A stretch of 64,000 bases of DNA, from NCBI RefSeq assembly GCF_900109545.1, contig NZ_FOAP01000016.1:124001-188000 (forward strand). Direction: 5' to 3'. The DNA is from Stigmatella aurantiaca (GTDB lineage: Bacteria; Myxococcota; Myxococcia; Myxococcales; Myxococcaceae). The position numbers were made by a program, and so were the translations under genes. Positions 33,099 to 41,918 of this stretch are shown here, piece after piece. Position 1 is the first letter of the stretch. Each line of letters begins with the position of its first letter. The notes beneath the pieces were generated by a model. It searched no databases. It was not told the origin of the DNA and was given only the letters and a program-made list of their open reading frames with translations.

Positions 33099-35468
33099 AT
33101 GCGCTCGCTTCGATCCTCTTTGATACTCCTTGGGCTCCTGGCCTCTCCCGTGCTGGCCGCTGTGCCCGCCGGCTTCCAGGAAACGGTGTACACGTCTCCC
33201 GCCCTGACCCCCATCACGGGCATGGCCTGGGCGCCCGATGGCTCGGGGCGGCTTTTCTTCACGCAGAAGAACGGCAAGGTGCTCGTCGCGACGATGCGCG
33301 ATGGGGCGCTCGTCACGCAGGGCACGGCCCTGGTCACCTCCGAGTTCGCCACGGAGACCGTCTATACCAACAGCGAGGGTGGCCTCCTCGGAATCGCGTT
33401 CGATCCGAACTACGCCATCAACCGCTACGTCTACCTGTTCCTCTCGGCGACCAGCGCCAAGCAGCAGATCGTCCGCTACACGGACGCCAATGGCGCGGGC
33501 ACGGCGCGCACGGTGCTCGTCGACAACCTGCCGACCGCCGGGCAGAACCATGTGGGCGGGGCGATCGGGTTGGGTCCGGACGGCAAGCTGTACTGGGCCA
33601 TTGGAGACCTGGGCAACGGCACCGGCGTGAACGCGGATCTCACCTCGACGGCGTCCAAGGTGAGCCGGGCCAACCTGGACGGCACGCCCGCCAACGACAA
33701 CCCCTTCAACGATGGGGTGGGCCCCAACAGCGAGTACATCTGGGCGCGGGGCTTCCGCAATCCCTTCACCTTCACGTTCCAGCCAGGCACCGGGCGGCTG
33801 TGGGTGAACTCGGTGGGCACGAACTACGAGCAGGTCTTCCTCACCAACGTGCGGGACCATGCCGGCTACAACGCTTATGAGAACAACCAGCCCGCGAGCT
33901 TCATCACCCCGGTCATCAAGTACCGCACCAACGGCACGGACACGCGCGGCCTCACCGCGTCAGGCGCCGTGAGAAGCGGCGGCACCGTCACCTTCACCAC
34001 CACGGCCGACCACGGCTTCCGCAAGGGGGAGAAGATCACCGTGGCGGGGGTGGCGAACGCGGGCTTCAACGGGGACTTCTACGTGGCCAGCGTGCCGTCT
34101 CCCACGGTGTGGACGGCCACGCAGACCGGACCGGATGCATCGAGCGGCGGGGGCACGGCCGTGACGCAGAACCTGGGTGGGTCCATCACCGGGGGCATCT
34201 TCTACGACTCCACCCTCTTCCCGGACGGCTACCGCGGGAACTTCTTCTTTGGGGACTACAACTCCGGGAGGCTGGTGCGCGCGACGCTGGCCGCGGACAA
34301 CACGGTGAACACCGTGGACGCCTGGGCCTCCGGCTTCAGCCAGACCGTGGACGTGGACGTGGGCCCCGATGGGGCGCTGTATACCGTGGGCGTCACCTCT
34401 CGATCCGTCACGCGGATCCTTCCCACCGCCGCTGGGCAGAAGCTCATCGTCTCGGCGCTGAACGTGACGCTGGTGGAAGGCGGCCGCTCCGTGTTCACGG
34501 TGCGGCTGGCCGAGGCCCCCACCGAGGAGTTCCGTGTCAGCGTGGCGCGAGCCTCGGGGGACGCGGATCTGACGGTGGCGGAGGGCGCGGAGTTCACCTT
34601 CACGCCGGCCAACTGGAACCAGCTTCAGCGCGTCGTCCTCACCGCCGCCGAGGACGCGGACGCGACGCAGGACCGTGCAGCCTTCACGGTGTCCGCCCCG
34701 GGGCTGAGCCCCGAGACGGTCCAGGCCGTGGCCATCGATGACAACTCGGCGCGGCTGGTGCTTCCCTCCCAGGAACTGGTGGTGGACGAGGGAGGCACCG
34801 CCACCTTCACGGTGGTGCTCTCCTCCAGGCCCCAGCGGAACACCTCTGTCACGGTGGCGCGCACCGGCGGAGATACGGACGTCACGGTCTCCATCGGAGC
34901 CACCCTCACCTTCACCCCGGCCAACTGGGACACGGCACAAACCGTCACCGTGGCGGCCGCGGGGGATGCGGACACCGCCCAGGATTCCGCCACCCTCACC
35001 TTGGCCATCCCGGGAGGCGATGCCCGCACGGTGTCCATCACCGTGCAGGACACGACCCCCGTGGCGCCCACCATCGTGTCCACGCCCCCCACCTCCGCGG
35101 TGGTAGGCACCCCGTACCGCTACGAGGTGGTGGCCGAGGGGCGGCCCTCGCCCTCCTTCTCCCTGACGAGCAGCGTGCAGGGCCCAGGCATCAACGCCAC
35201 CAATGGCGTCCTCCTCTGGACGCCCACGGAGGCGGGCACGGTGGACCTGCAGGTAACCGCGAGCAACGGGGAGGCCCCGGATTCGGTTCAGTCCTTCCAG
35301 GTGGCCGTGACTGCCGCGCCCCAAGATGGGGGCACCGAGCCGGATGGAGGGACGACACAGCCCGAGGAGGATTCGTCTGGCTGCGGCTGCGGCGCGGGCC
35401 CCAGCGGCGCGCTGGCGTGGCTGGGAGGGCTCTGGATGCTGCGCAGGAGGCGGGCGCGCGGCGGCTGA
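33099..35468 (+). CDS. PQQ-type sugar dehydrogenase with Calx-beta modules and MYXO-CTERM
   Basis: 789 residues from the ATG at 33099; signal peptide LILLGLLASPVLA. Residues about 22-455 form a soluble glucose-dehydrogenase-type six-blade propeller: GMAWAPDGSGRLFFTQKNGK, EGGLLGIAFDPNY, QNHVGGAIGLGPDGKLYWAI (the His used in catalysis) and ARGFRNPFTFTF. An inserted beta domain (about 285-355; ADHGFRKGEKITVAGVAN) interrupts the propeller. Two Calx-beta-like repeats (about 448-650) and an Ig-like domain follow, then a MYXO-CTERM tail: GCGCGAG, hydrophobic helix, RRRRARGG. Oxidises sugars or alcohols at the surface using PQQ, if PQQ is supplied. Substrate unknown. Confidence 0.88.
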   Translation: MRSLRSSLILLGLLASPVLAAVPAGFQETVYTSPALTPITGMAWAPDGSGRLFFTQKNGKVLVATMRDGALVTQGTALVTSEFATETVYTNSEGGLLGIAFDPNYAINRYVYLFLSATSAKQQIVRYTDANGAGTARTVLVDNLPTAGQNHVGGAIGLGPDGKLYWAIGDLGNGTGVNADLTSTASKVSRANLDGTPANDNPFNDGVGPNSEYIWARGFRNPFTFTFQPGTGRLWVNSVGTNYEQVFLTNVRDHAGYNAYENNQPASFITPVIKYRTNGTDTRGLTASGAVRSGGTVTFTTTADHGFRKGEKITVAGVANAGFNGDFYVASVPSPTVWTATQTGPDASSGGGTAVTQNLGGSITGGIFYDSTLFPDGYRGNFFFGDYNSGRLVRATLAADNTVNTVDAWASGFSQTVDVDVGPDGALYTVGVTSRSVTRILPTAAGQKLIVSALNVTLVEGGRSVFTVRLAEAPTEEFRVSVARASGDADLTVAEGAEFTFTPANWNQLQRVVLTAAEDADATQDRAAFTVSAPGLSPETVQAVAIDDNSARLVLPSQELVVDEGGTATFTVVLSSRPQRNTSVTVARTGGDTDVTVSIGATLTFTPANWDTAQTVTVAAAGDADTAQDSATLTLAIPGGDARTVSITVQDTTPVAPTIVSTPPTSAVVGTPYRYEVVAEGRPSPSFSLTSSVQGPGINATNGVLLWTPTEAGTVDLQVTASNGEAPDSVQSFQVAVTAAPQDGGTEPDGGTTQPEEDSSGCGCGAGPSGALAWLGGLWMLRRRRARGG

Positions 35469-35490
35469 GCGAACACTGAACGGGCTCAGG

Positions 35491-35517
35491 GAGTGGGGGC
35501 TTCGATTGCCCTCACTC
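35491..35517. terminator. Convergent hairpin between 35468 and 35545 genes
   Basis: GAGTGGGGGC (35491-35500) pairs with GCCCTCACTC (35508-35517) through one G-T wobble, with a 7-base loop. It sits between two converging genes and could terminate both. No long T-run is present. Confidence 0.5.
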
Positions 35518-35544
35518 TCACTCCGGTACGCCTCATGGCGAGGG

Positions 35545-36099
35545 TTAATTCTGGGTAATGTTCAAACGGGCCAAATTGCCGTACTCTCCCGCATAGCCCT
35601 CAATGATGATCAACAAAGTGGTTCCCCTGACAAGGCCAGAGAGGGTGACCCTCGACTGGTAGCCACTTCCCGCGTCATCATTGCAGCCCATGATCTCCGA
35701 AGTGGCCTTGTAGTTGCGGATCTGCAAAACCGTATCGAAGTCCGAACCGGAGGTGCCGAAACTGTATGAGCCTGTGGCAGGCGCCCTCCACACGTAAGCG
35801 ATGTCTCGCGACGAACCCCCATTGCAGCTCACCGACCACTGATTGCTGGCCGTGCTGATGCTCGGGTAGGTGACGGCGGGAGAGCCCAAAGTGGAGCCAA
35901 TGTCCCCCAAGAGGCTCTGTGCGGTCACTGTCTGGGGGTTCGCGATTTCGGTCGCGGTCGTGTCCGTGGTGGGTTCAGACAGCTTGGGCTTCTTGTCAGC
36001 GGATTCCTCGGCCCCCATTTCCTCGGGGGTGGCACCACAAGCCCCCAACAGAGAAGCACACGCCACAGCACAGACAACAGACGTTCCGAGCCTCTTCAT
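35545..36099 (-). CDS. Lipoprotein with PPC-like beta domain
   Basis: 184 residues from the ATG at 36099 (AGGGGTGGACT upstream). Lipobox ASLLGAC-GAT, a Thr-rich linker, then a beta domain from about residue 75: WSVSCNGGSSRDIAYVWRAP, SDFDTVLQIRNYK, IMGCNDDAGSGYQSRVTL and TTLLIIIEGYAGEYGNLARL. The last two match the C-terminal domain of the ELWxxDGT protein at 16137 (GCNDD...QS.VT...TLLI.I.GY..E.G), so the two share a PPC-type module, here as a stand-alone lipoprotein. A binding or folding-helper role is plausible. Confidence 0.82.
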   Translation of the reverse strand: MKRLGTSVVCAVACASLLGACGATPEEMGAEESADKKPKLSEPTTDTTATEIANPQTVTAQSLLGDIGSTLGSPAVTYPSISTASNQWSVSCNGGSSRDIAYVWRAPATGSYSFGTSGSDFDTVLQIRNYKATSEIMGCNDDAGSGYQSRVTLSGLVRGTTLLIIIEGYAGEYGNLARLNITQN

Positions 36100-36458
36100 A
36101 GTCCACCCCTGGGATTGGTTCCGCTATCTGCCGAGGTGAGTCACCACCCCCACTGGAAATTCGCCGCTCAGTGCGAACTGGACTTACTCTCGGTAAATCA
36201 AAGACATCCGAAAGCCTGGGTATGAATTTTTGGCTGTTTTCTTTCCGCGGGGCCAGGCTTCCTCTCCCGGACAGCGAGCAGGGGAGCGCCGCTCGCGCAG
36301 TTGCTAGAATGGGCGTCATGCGCCAGAGCGCCGCCCTCGCCACGTCCCTTCCCCTCAGTCTGATTTCATCCCAAACCTTCGCTCAGGCTTTCGCCCAAGC
36401 CGTCCACGTCGGCAATCCCCCTTCCTTACTTGGAGGATAAAGGTTCCGCTGGCAGGAC
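36100..36458. other. 359-base intergenic region
   Basis: Lies upstream of the 35545 lipoprotein gene and downstream of the MDR gene, both on the minus strand. It is AT-richer near 36185-36245 (for example TATGAATTTTTGGCTGTTTT), where the lipoprotein promoter probably sits. No clear -35/-10 pair stands out. A 40-residue plus-strand frame (ATG at 36318, preceded by TAGAAT) with a weak signal-like sequence is present but not convincing. Confidence 0.5.
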
Positions 36459-37601
36459 CTACTTCAGGTCCTTGTTGGGATTGATGAGGTACTTCTTCCC
36501 CGTGGCGCGCTTGCTGTAGACGGCAATCCTGTCGAGCTGCAGGGCCTCGGCCAGCGAGAGTTCCGCGGCGTAATGGCTGGCAAACGTGGTCTTCAGCTCA
36601 GCGGCCACCCGGTCTCGCAGCTTCTGTGCGGCCTGTGGGCCAATCTTCTCCAGGAACGGCATCAACAGCCAGCCGCCCACGCCCCAGGCCATGCCAAAGC
36701 TTCCCGCGAGTTCCAGCGGGCGTACATCCAGTCTCCCGTAGATATAGACCTGCTTGTGGACGGTGGACCCGTAAGGGCTGTAGGAGGTGGCGGTGCGGTT
36801 GGCTGCGGCCTCCATGCAAGCCAGGATCTGCCCAGCGAGCCGTCCGCCACCGGTGGCGTCGAACGCGAGCGTGGCACCGGTCTCCACCAACGCCTGGGTC
36901 AGTTCCTCGGTGAACGTGGCCGAGGTGCTGTCACACACATGGGCCGCGCCCAGGCCTTGCAGGAGCGCCACCTGCTCCGGGCTGCGGACGATGTTCACCA
37001 GCCCGAGGCCGTCCTTGAGGCAGATCTTGTTCAGCATCTGCCCGAGGTTCGAGGCCGCGGCCGTATGCACCAGTGCCTTGTGGCCCTCCCGGCGCAGGGT
37101 CTCGACCATTCCCAGCGCCGTCAGCGGGTTGACGAAGCAAGACGCGCCGTCGGCTGGGGTTGCGTCGGACGGCAGGACCAGGCACTGGGCCGCCTGGAGC
37201 ACCCGGAACTGGGAGTACATGCCTCCGCCCATCGCGGCCACGGTCTTGCCGAGCAGTTCCTGGGCGTTGGCGCCCGCCTGGATCACCACGCCAGCGCCCT
37301 CGTTGCCCACGCGCAGGGACTTGTCCAGCCGTGACGCCAGCACCTTCAGGTGCTGCTGCGGAATGGAGGCTGTGACCACAGGGCTTTCTGGCGTTCCTCC
37401 GGCCTGGACCGTGGACATGTCGGCCGCGCTCAACAGCGTGCCCAGATCCGAGGGATTGATGGGCGAGGCCTCGACGCGGATGACCACCTCGTCAGGAGCG
37501 GGCTCCGGTATCTCGACCCGCGCCAGCGACAACTCCAGCTCGCCTTGAGTGCTTACCCGCGAGCGAAGCTCGAGCCCATGCCTTGGATTCTCAGTGCCCA
37601 T
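36459..37601 (-). CDS. Zinc-independent MDR-family quinone oxidoreductase-like protein
   Basis: 380 residues from the ATG at 37601; a Met seven residues upstream (37622) is an alternative. N-terminal GroES-like part (DEVVIRVEASPINPSDLGTL), substrate-side VGNEGAGVVIQAGANAQELL, Rossmann segment KALVHTAAASNLGQMLNKIC and VNIVRSPEQVALLQGLGA. The Cys/His residues of zinc-dependent alcohol dehydrogenases are missing, so this is the zinc-less quinone oxidoreductase/enoyl reductase branch. NADPH is expected. An extended C-terminus (ending KRATGKKYLINPNKDLK) is unusual. Probably monocistronic; divergent from the propeller lipoprotein across 171 bases. Confidence 0.85.
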   Translation of the reverse strand: MGTENPRHGLELRSRVSTQGELELSLARVEIPEPAPDEVVIRVEASPINPSDLGTLLSAADMSTVQAGGTPESPVVTASIPQQHLKVLASRLDKSLRVGNEGAGVVIQAGANAQELLGKTVAAMGGGMYSQFRVLQAAQCLVLPSDATPADGASCFVNPLTALGMVETLRREGHKALVHTAAASNLGQMLNKICLKDGLGLVNIVRSPEQVALLQGLGAAHVCDSTSATFTEELTQALVETGATLAFDATGGGRLAGQILACMEAAANRTATSYSPYGSTVHKQVYIYGRLDVRPLELAGSFGMAWGVGGWLLMPFLEKIGPQAAQKLRDRVAAELKTTFASHYAAELSLAEALQLDRIAVYSKRATGKKYLINPNKDLK

Positions 37602-37772
37602 ATGGGGTCCAGAGCCTGGCATGAGTGCTTGATCGGAGGGGGAGCTGCCATCCTCCCGCGTCGACTGGTGAACCCTGGCCTTCTCCTTCCAGGCACTGGC
37701 GGTGGCATGGCGAGTGCGCACGCTTGGCGACGGTGGAGCCACGGGGCTCCTGGGATGGGGAAGGGGAAGGAC

Positions 37773-39212
37773 ATGAGAAGCGAAAATGGTGCATGGAAGG
37801 CCCTGCCGCTGTTGCTGGCCATGGGTGTGACCGCGTGTGGCGGTGGCGCAGGGAATGAGCAGGCGCCCAGCACACAGGCCGCGCTGGCTCAGGAGGCCAG
37901 CGGTCCAGGGACGTGGAACGGGCCGCTGAAGTGGGCCCAGCACCTGAACGGGCCCGATGACAACAACGGGAGCATCGTCAGCGACCGGGATGGCGGCTTC
38001 CTCGCCCTGCTGAACTTCGTCGGGAGCATCGACCTCGGCACGGGCCGCCTCGTGGCCCCAGGAGGCCCCACCAGCAACGCGATGGCGCTGGCACGCTACG
38101 ATGTCCACGGGCACCTGAAGTGGTCGAAGGTTTTCGGTGCTCAGAGCCCGGAGGGGACCGCCTTCGGGCTCCGCCATGCCGTGGACAGGCAGCGGGACAT
38201 CATCCTCTTCGTCGAAGCGAATGACGTGGACTTCGGCGGTGGCGCCCTGCCCTTCGGCCGGTACCTCGTGAAGCTCGACTCCCAGGGGCGCCTGCGCTGG
38301 TCACGCCCGATTGATACCAGCAGGGGCTATGCCGGTGTGAATCGCATCGTGACGGGCCGGGACAACACCATCGCCCTGGCGGGAGAGCTCGCGGGCACGG
38401 TCGACTTCGGGGGAGGTCCTGTCTCCTCCCGCCAGTTGCCGGAAGGAGGCCAGACCACCAGCGCCTTCCTCACGAAGTTCTCGCCCACGGGGACCAACCT
38501 GTGGACCTTCGTCGACGTGGAGCACCAGAGCCAGGGCTTTGGCGCCACCGTGGACAGCGAGGGCAACCTCGTCCTGTGCGGCACGGTCTTCGCGGAGGTC
38601 CACACGGAGCCCTTCGTCCTCATGCTCTCGCCGGAAGGACAGGTGCGCTGGAGCCGGCGGTTGGAAGGGGCGCTCGGCTTCGCCTTCAGCGTGGCCACCC
38701 ATGGCAACCGCGTCGTGGCCGTGGGGACGTTCGCCCAGAGCTTCACCTTCGCGGGGCACACCCATACCGCGGTCCCCAATGGCGGCATCGAGCAGGATGC
38801 CTTCATCGTCGCGTTCACCCGCCAGGGCGAGCAGCGCTGGGCCTGGAACTTCGGCTTCAGCATCGAGGACGTGGCCATGGACGAGAAGGACGGCGTGACC
38901 GTCTCGGGCAGCTACGAGGCGGGCAGTGGCGACCTGGGCGTGCTGGGCTCCCTGCCCGGCAATCCGGAGACCCTGGCCAACGTCTACGTCGCGAAGTTCG
39001 ACCGGGTACACGGCAAGCCGCTCTGGACACGTGGCTTCACGGCGAGTGGCGCCGACACCGGTTCTCCCGGGCTCGAGAGCGCCTCCATCGCGGTGACGAA
39101 GGACGGCCGTTCCGCCATCCTGGGCCAGTTCACCCAGAGGCTCACGGTGGGTTCCGAACACTGGCAGGCCGAGGGACGCTCCGACTTCTTCCTGCTCGGT
39201 TTCGATCGCTGA
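37773..39212 (+). CDS. Beta-propeller lipoprotein (SBBP-like repeats)
   Basis: 479 residues from the ATG at 37773, preceded by GGGGAAGGAC. Lipobox AMGVTAC-GGG and STQAALA (33-39). The rest is a run of about eight repeats of the form 'D-F-G-G-G-x-L ... x-K-x-D-x-x-G-x-x-x-W', for example VDFGGGALPFGRYLVKLDSQ and LTKFSPTGTNLWTFVDV. This is the SBBP/seven-bladed-propeller pattern common in myxobacterial surface proteins. It shares repeat wording with the C-terminal half of the 48944 lipoprotein. No enzyme motif. Surface or periplasmic binding protein. Confidence 0.82.
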   Translation: MRSENGAWKALPLLLAMGVTACGGGAGNEQAPSTQAALAQEASGPGTWNGPLKWAQHLNGPDDNNGSIVSDRDGGFLALLNFVGSIDLGTGRLVAPGGPTSNAMALARYDVHGHLKWSKVFGAQSPEGTAFGLRHAVDRQRDIILFVEANDVDFGGGALPFGRYLVKLDSQGRLRWSRPIDTSRGYAGVNRIVTGRDNTIALAGELAGTVDFGGGPVSSRQLPEGGQTTSAFLTKFSPTGTNLWTFVDVEHQSQGFGATVDSEGNLVLCGTVFAEVHTEPFVLMLSPEGQVRWSRRLEGALGFAFSVATHGNRVVAVGTFAQSFTFAGHTHTAVPNGGIEQDAFIVAFTRQGEQRWAWNFGFSIEDVAMDEKDGVTVSGSYEAGSGDLGVLGSLPGNPETLANVYVAKFDRVHGKPLWTRGFTASGADTGSPGLESASIAVTKDGRSAILGQFTQRLTVGSEHWQAEGRSDFFLLGFDR

Positions 39213-39233
39213 GGAAGCCCGGGGGAGAGGCCC

Positions 39234-39743
39234 TCACGCGCCCCGCGCGAAGAGCCGCAGGGTCTCTCCTCCCGCCGAAAGCGTGATCAACCGCTCGAAC
39301 GTCAAGCCCAGCCTTCCGAGCAGCTTGATGGAGCTGTGATTGTCGAGCGAGGTGATCGCCACGATGCGCTTCAAGCCGAGCGTGTGGAACCCATACGCCA
39401 GCACCGCGGAGGCCGCCTCGTAGCCATACCCCTGGCTCCAGAAGCCAGGAAAAAAGGCGAAGCCAATGTCCACATCGGGCAAGGTCTCTCGCCGAATCAA
39501 GCCGCAGAGCCCAATCGGAAGGCCGCTGTCCTTCAGCGACACATGGTACAGGCCGAAGCCAAACCGGCTGTACATCGCGAGCGGCCCCGTGAGGAGGTAG
39601 TTCCGCGCATCGTCGAGGTTCCTCACGCCCTTGTCGCCGATGAATCGCAGCCACGAGGGCTCGTTCACCAGCTTCAAGATGAACTCCGCATCCTCCGTGG
39701 AGAGCCTGCGGAGGAGCAGCCGGTCTGTTTCCAGGGCTTTCAT
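39234..39743 (-). CDS. GNAT acetyltransferase, RimJ/RimL type
   Basis: 169 residues from the ATG at 39743 (MKALETDRLLLRRLSTEDAE). The TDRLLLR start, VDIGFAFFPGFWSQGYGYEA (acetyl-CoA pyrophosphate loop Q/G-x-G-x-x) and ITSLDNHSSIKLLGRLGLTF (GLxF end of the fold) are typical of the RimJ/RimL-like GNAT group. It acetylates an N-terminus or small amine from acetyl-CoA. Substrate unknown. Converges with the propeller lipoprotein gene, 21 bases apart. Confidence 0.9.
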   Translation of the reverse strand: MKALETDRLLLRRLSTEDAEFILKLVNEPSWLRFIGDKGVRNLDDARNYLLTGPLAMYSRFGFGLYHVSLKDSGLPIGLCGLIRRETLPDVDIGFAFFPGFWSQGYGYEAASAVLAYGFHTLGLKRIVAITSLDNHSSIKLLGRLGLTFERLITLSAGGETLRLFARGA

Positions 39744-39838
39744 TTCGGATTCCACGCGGACCTCACACCGTGGGACTGTCAGGCCTGGGCATCTACCACG
39801 TCCCTGCCCTTCCGCCCTCCTTGCTCCAGGAGCCCTCC

Positions 39839-41119
39839 ATGACCCGCGACACCTCACCGACCGCCCGGCCCCGGGGCTATGAACAGGTCGACCGGCTCTC
39901 GGTTCCCCTTCCCCATGGCACCGAGGTGACGACGCGCGTGGAGCGGCTCGCCGGCGAGCGGCGCATCCCCCAGGGCGTGGTGGGCCGCGTGGCGCGCGCC
40001 CGGGACGGCGGCTTCGATGTACAGATCACCGGCGTGGGCGAGCTCTGGTACGCCCGGGACGAGCTGGTGCCCCGCAAGCCGGGCCAGCTCCAGTTCGCGC
40101 TCCGGCGCGCCGCCACCTGGGACGCCCTGCGGCCCTGCGTGGTGCTGGAGACCGTCGTGGGCTCCCGTGCCTGGGGGCTCGCCAACGAGGACTCCGATCT
40201 CGACACGCGCGGCGTCTTTGGCCTGCCCCTGCCCTGGCACTTTGGGCTCGCGGACAAAGCGAAGGACCTCGTCAGTGCGGACGGCAGCCACACCTTCTGG
40301 GAGTTCTCGAAGGCGGTGGATCAGGCCCTGCGCGCCGACCCCAACACCCTGGAGATGCTCTTCGTCCCCAGCGCCCGCGCCCTGGACGTGCTCGGCGAGT
40401 GGCTGCTCGCCGAGCGCGAGGCCTTCGTGTCCAAGGCCCTCTTCGGCAGCTTCGGGCGCTACGCCATGAGCCAGCTCGACAAGCTCACGCGAAGCCAGCG
40501 GCTCGCCGAACACCGGGACCTCGTGCTCGCCTGGTTGTGCGAGGAGCCCACCCCCTCGCTCGACGAGGTGGCCCGGAGGCTGTCCGCCATCTCACCGCGC
40601 ACCGCGCCGACCCCCGAGGACGGGCTGCTCGCGGCCAAGACGTACCTCAAGCAGCTCTACCGCTCGCTGTCGGACCAGGGCCTCATCGAAGCCAACGATT
40701 TCGCCGCCCTCGTCCGCTACGCGCGCGGCGGAGGACAGCGGCCTCCCAGTGCCCGCGAGCTGCGGCCGAAGAATGCCTACAATCTCTTGCGCCTGGTGGT
40801 GCTCGCCACCGGCTGGTTGAAGGAGGGGGTCCCCACCTTCGAGGCGTCCGGCGCCATCAAGGCCCGCCTGCTGGACATCAAGGCCGGGCACGTTCCGCTG
40901 GAAGAAGTGCTGCGGGATGCCGAGGCACTCGCCCCGGAGCTGGAGGAGGCCCACCGCACCAGTCCCCTCCCCGCCCTGCCTGACCACGCGCGTGCGGACC
41001 GGCTGCTGCGCCGGGCCGGAGAGGAGCTGGCGCGGCGGTGGGTGTTGCAGGAGCCCGGGCCGCTCGGACGGGATGCGCCCTCGCCTCCGGTCTTCGAAGA
41101 CAAGGAAGAGGAATCATGA
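39839..41119 (+). CDS. RlaP-like nucleotidyltransferase with N-terminal beta-barrel domain
   Basis: 426 residues from the ATG at 39839 (CAGGAGCCCTCC upstream). Residues about 20-78 are a small beta-rich domain (GTEVTTRVERL, GVVGRVARARDGGFDVQITG, LWYARDELVPRKPGQ) resembling an SH3-like or KOW-like barrel. The polymerase-beta fold follows, with ETVVGSRAWGLANEDSDLDT (GS...DxD metal site) and then helical regions with PKNAYNLLRLVVLATGWLKE. This is the RlaP group (COG3541, PF10127), proposed in comparative genomics to act in RNA repair. NTP and target are unknown. Its stop overlaps the next gene's ATG. Confidence 0.83.
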   Translation: MTRDTSPTARPRGYEQVDRLSVPLPHGTEVTTRVERLAGERRIPQGVVGRVARARDGGFDVQITGVGELWYARDELVPRKPGQLQFALRRAATWDALRPCVVLETVVGSRAWGLANEDSDLDTRGVFGLPLPWHFGLADKAKDLVSADGSHTFWEFSKAVDQALRADPNTLEMLFVPSARALDVLGEWLLAEREAFVSKALFGSFGRYAMSQLDKLTRSQRLAEHRDLVLAWLCEEPTPSLDEVARRLSAISPRTAPTPEDGLLAAKTYLKQLYRSLSDQGLIEANDFAALVRYARGGGQRPPSARELRPKNAYNLLRLVVLATGWLKEGVPTFEASGAIKARLLDIKAGHVPLEEVLRDAEALAPELEEAHRTSPLPALPDHARADRLLRRAGEELARRWVLQEPGPLGRDAPSPPVFEDKEEES

Positions 41120-41895
41120 CGGACCCGCTGATGACGGAACACCAGACCCACGTCGCCCACCGCGTCCTCGACGAGGAGGCCACGCGCAGGCAGCACCTCA
41201 CCGTCTCCCTGACGGGCGCACACGCGTATGGCTTCCCCTCGCCCGACAGCGACCTGGACCTCAAGTGCGTCCACATCACGCCCACCTCCCACCTGCTCCG
41301 GCTGGAGCAGCGCACCACGCCCGCCGAGCGCCTGGAAGTCTTGGAGGGGGTCGAGGTGGATTACTCGTCCAACGAGCTGAGCCCCGTGCTGCTCGGGGTG
41401 CTCCAGGGCAATGGCAACTTCGTGGAGCGGTTGCTCGGGGCCCATACCCTGAGGGGCTCGGCCGAGCTGGAGTCCCTGCGGCCCCACGTGCGCGGGGTGC
41501 TGTCGCAGCGGCTCCACCGGCATTACCGCGGCTTCGCCCAGGGCCAGCTGCGCGAGTGGGAGAAGACGGGCTTTCGCTCCACCAAGAAGCTGCTCTACGT
41601 GCTGCGCACGGCGCTCACCGGCACCCATGTGCTGCTCACGGGTGAGGTGGAAACGGACCTCACCGCCCTGATGGACCGCTACGGCTTCGCCGAGGCGGGA
41701 GAGCTGGTCGCCTGGAAGCGGCGGGGAGAGCGCAGCGAGCTGTCCGAGGCGCTCTCCGAGCGCTGGCGAGGACAGGTGGGGCGCGCCTTCGAGCAGCTCG
41801 ACGCGGCCCGCGAGCGCTCCGTGCTGCCCGAGGCCCCCCAGGGAACAGACGCCCTGGAGGCATGGCTGCTGGAGCTGCGGCGCTCACACTGGTGA
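41116..41895 (+). CDS. RlaP-like nucleotidyltransferase, minimal form
   Basis: 259 residues from the ATG at 41116, overlapping the previous stop (ATGA). The nucleotidyltransferase site is SLTGAHAYGFPSPDSDLDLK near residue 31, with the Asp pair of the metal site. Then VEVDYSSNELSPVLLGVLQG, FVERLLGAHTL, HRHYRGFAQGQLREWE and TKKLLYVLRTALTGTHVLLT, which form the second family signature. Same family as the gene before it but without the N-terminal barrel, and only distantly similar to it, so this is not a recent duplication. Translational coupling implies a two-subunit machine. Confidence 0.83.
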   Translation: MTDPLMTEHQTHVAHRVLDEEATRRQHLTVSLTGAHAYGFPSPDSDLDLKCVHITPTSHLLRLEQRTTPAERLEVLEGVEVDYSSNELSPVLLGVLQGNGNFVERLLGAHTLRGSAELESLRPHVRGVLSQRLHRHYRGFAQGQLREWEKTGFRSTKKLLYVLRTALTGTHVLLTGEVETDLTALMDRYGFAEAGELVAWKRRGERSELSEALSERWRGQVGRAFEQLDAARERSVLPEAPQGTDALEAWLLELRRSHW

Positions 41896-41918
41896 GAACA
41901 CCCACCTCCCGGGCTGGC

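Noticed and set aside
36171-36440. Plus-strand frame ending near 36440 with a TAGAAT before an ATG at 36318
   Set aside because: Weak signal-like sequence, no ribosome site, no -35 and no recognisable domain; kept only as a note in the intergenic entry.
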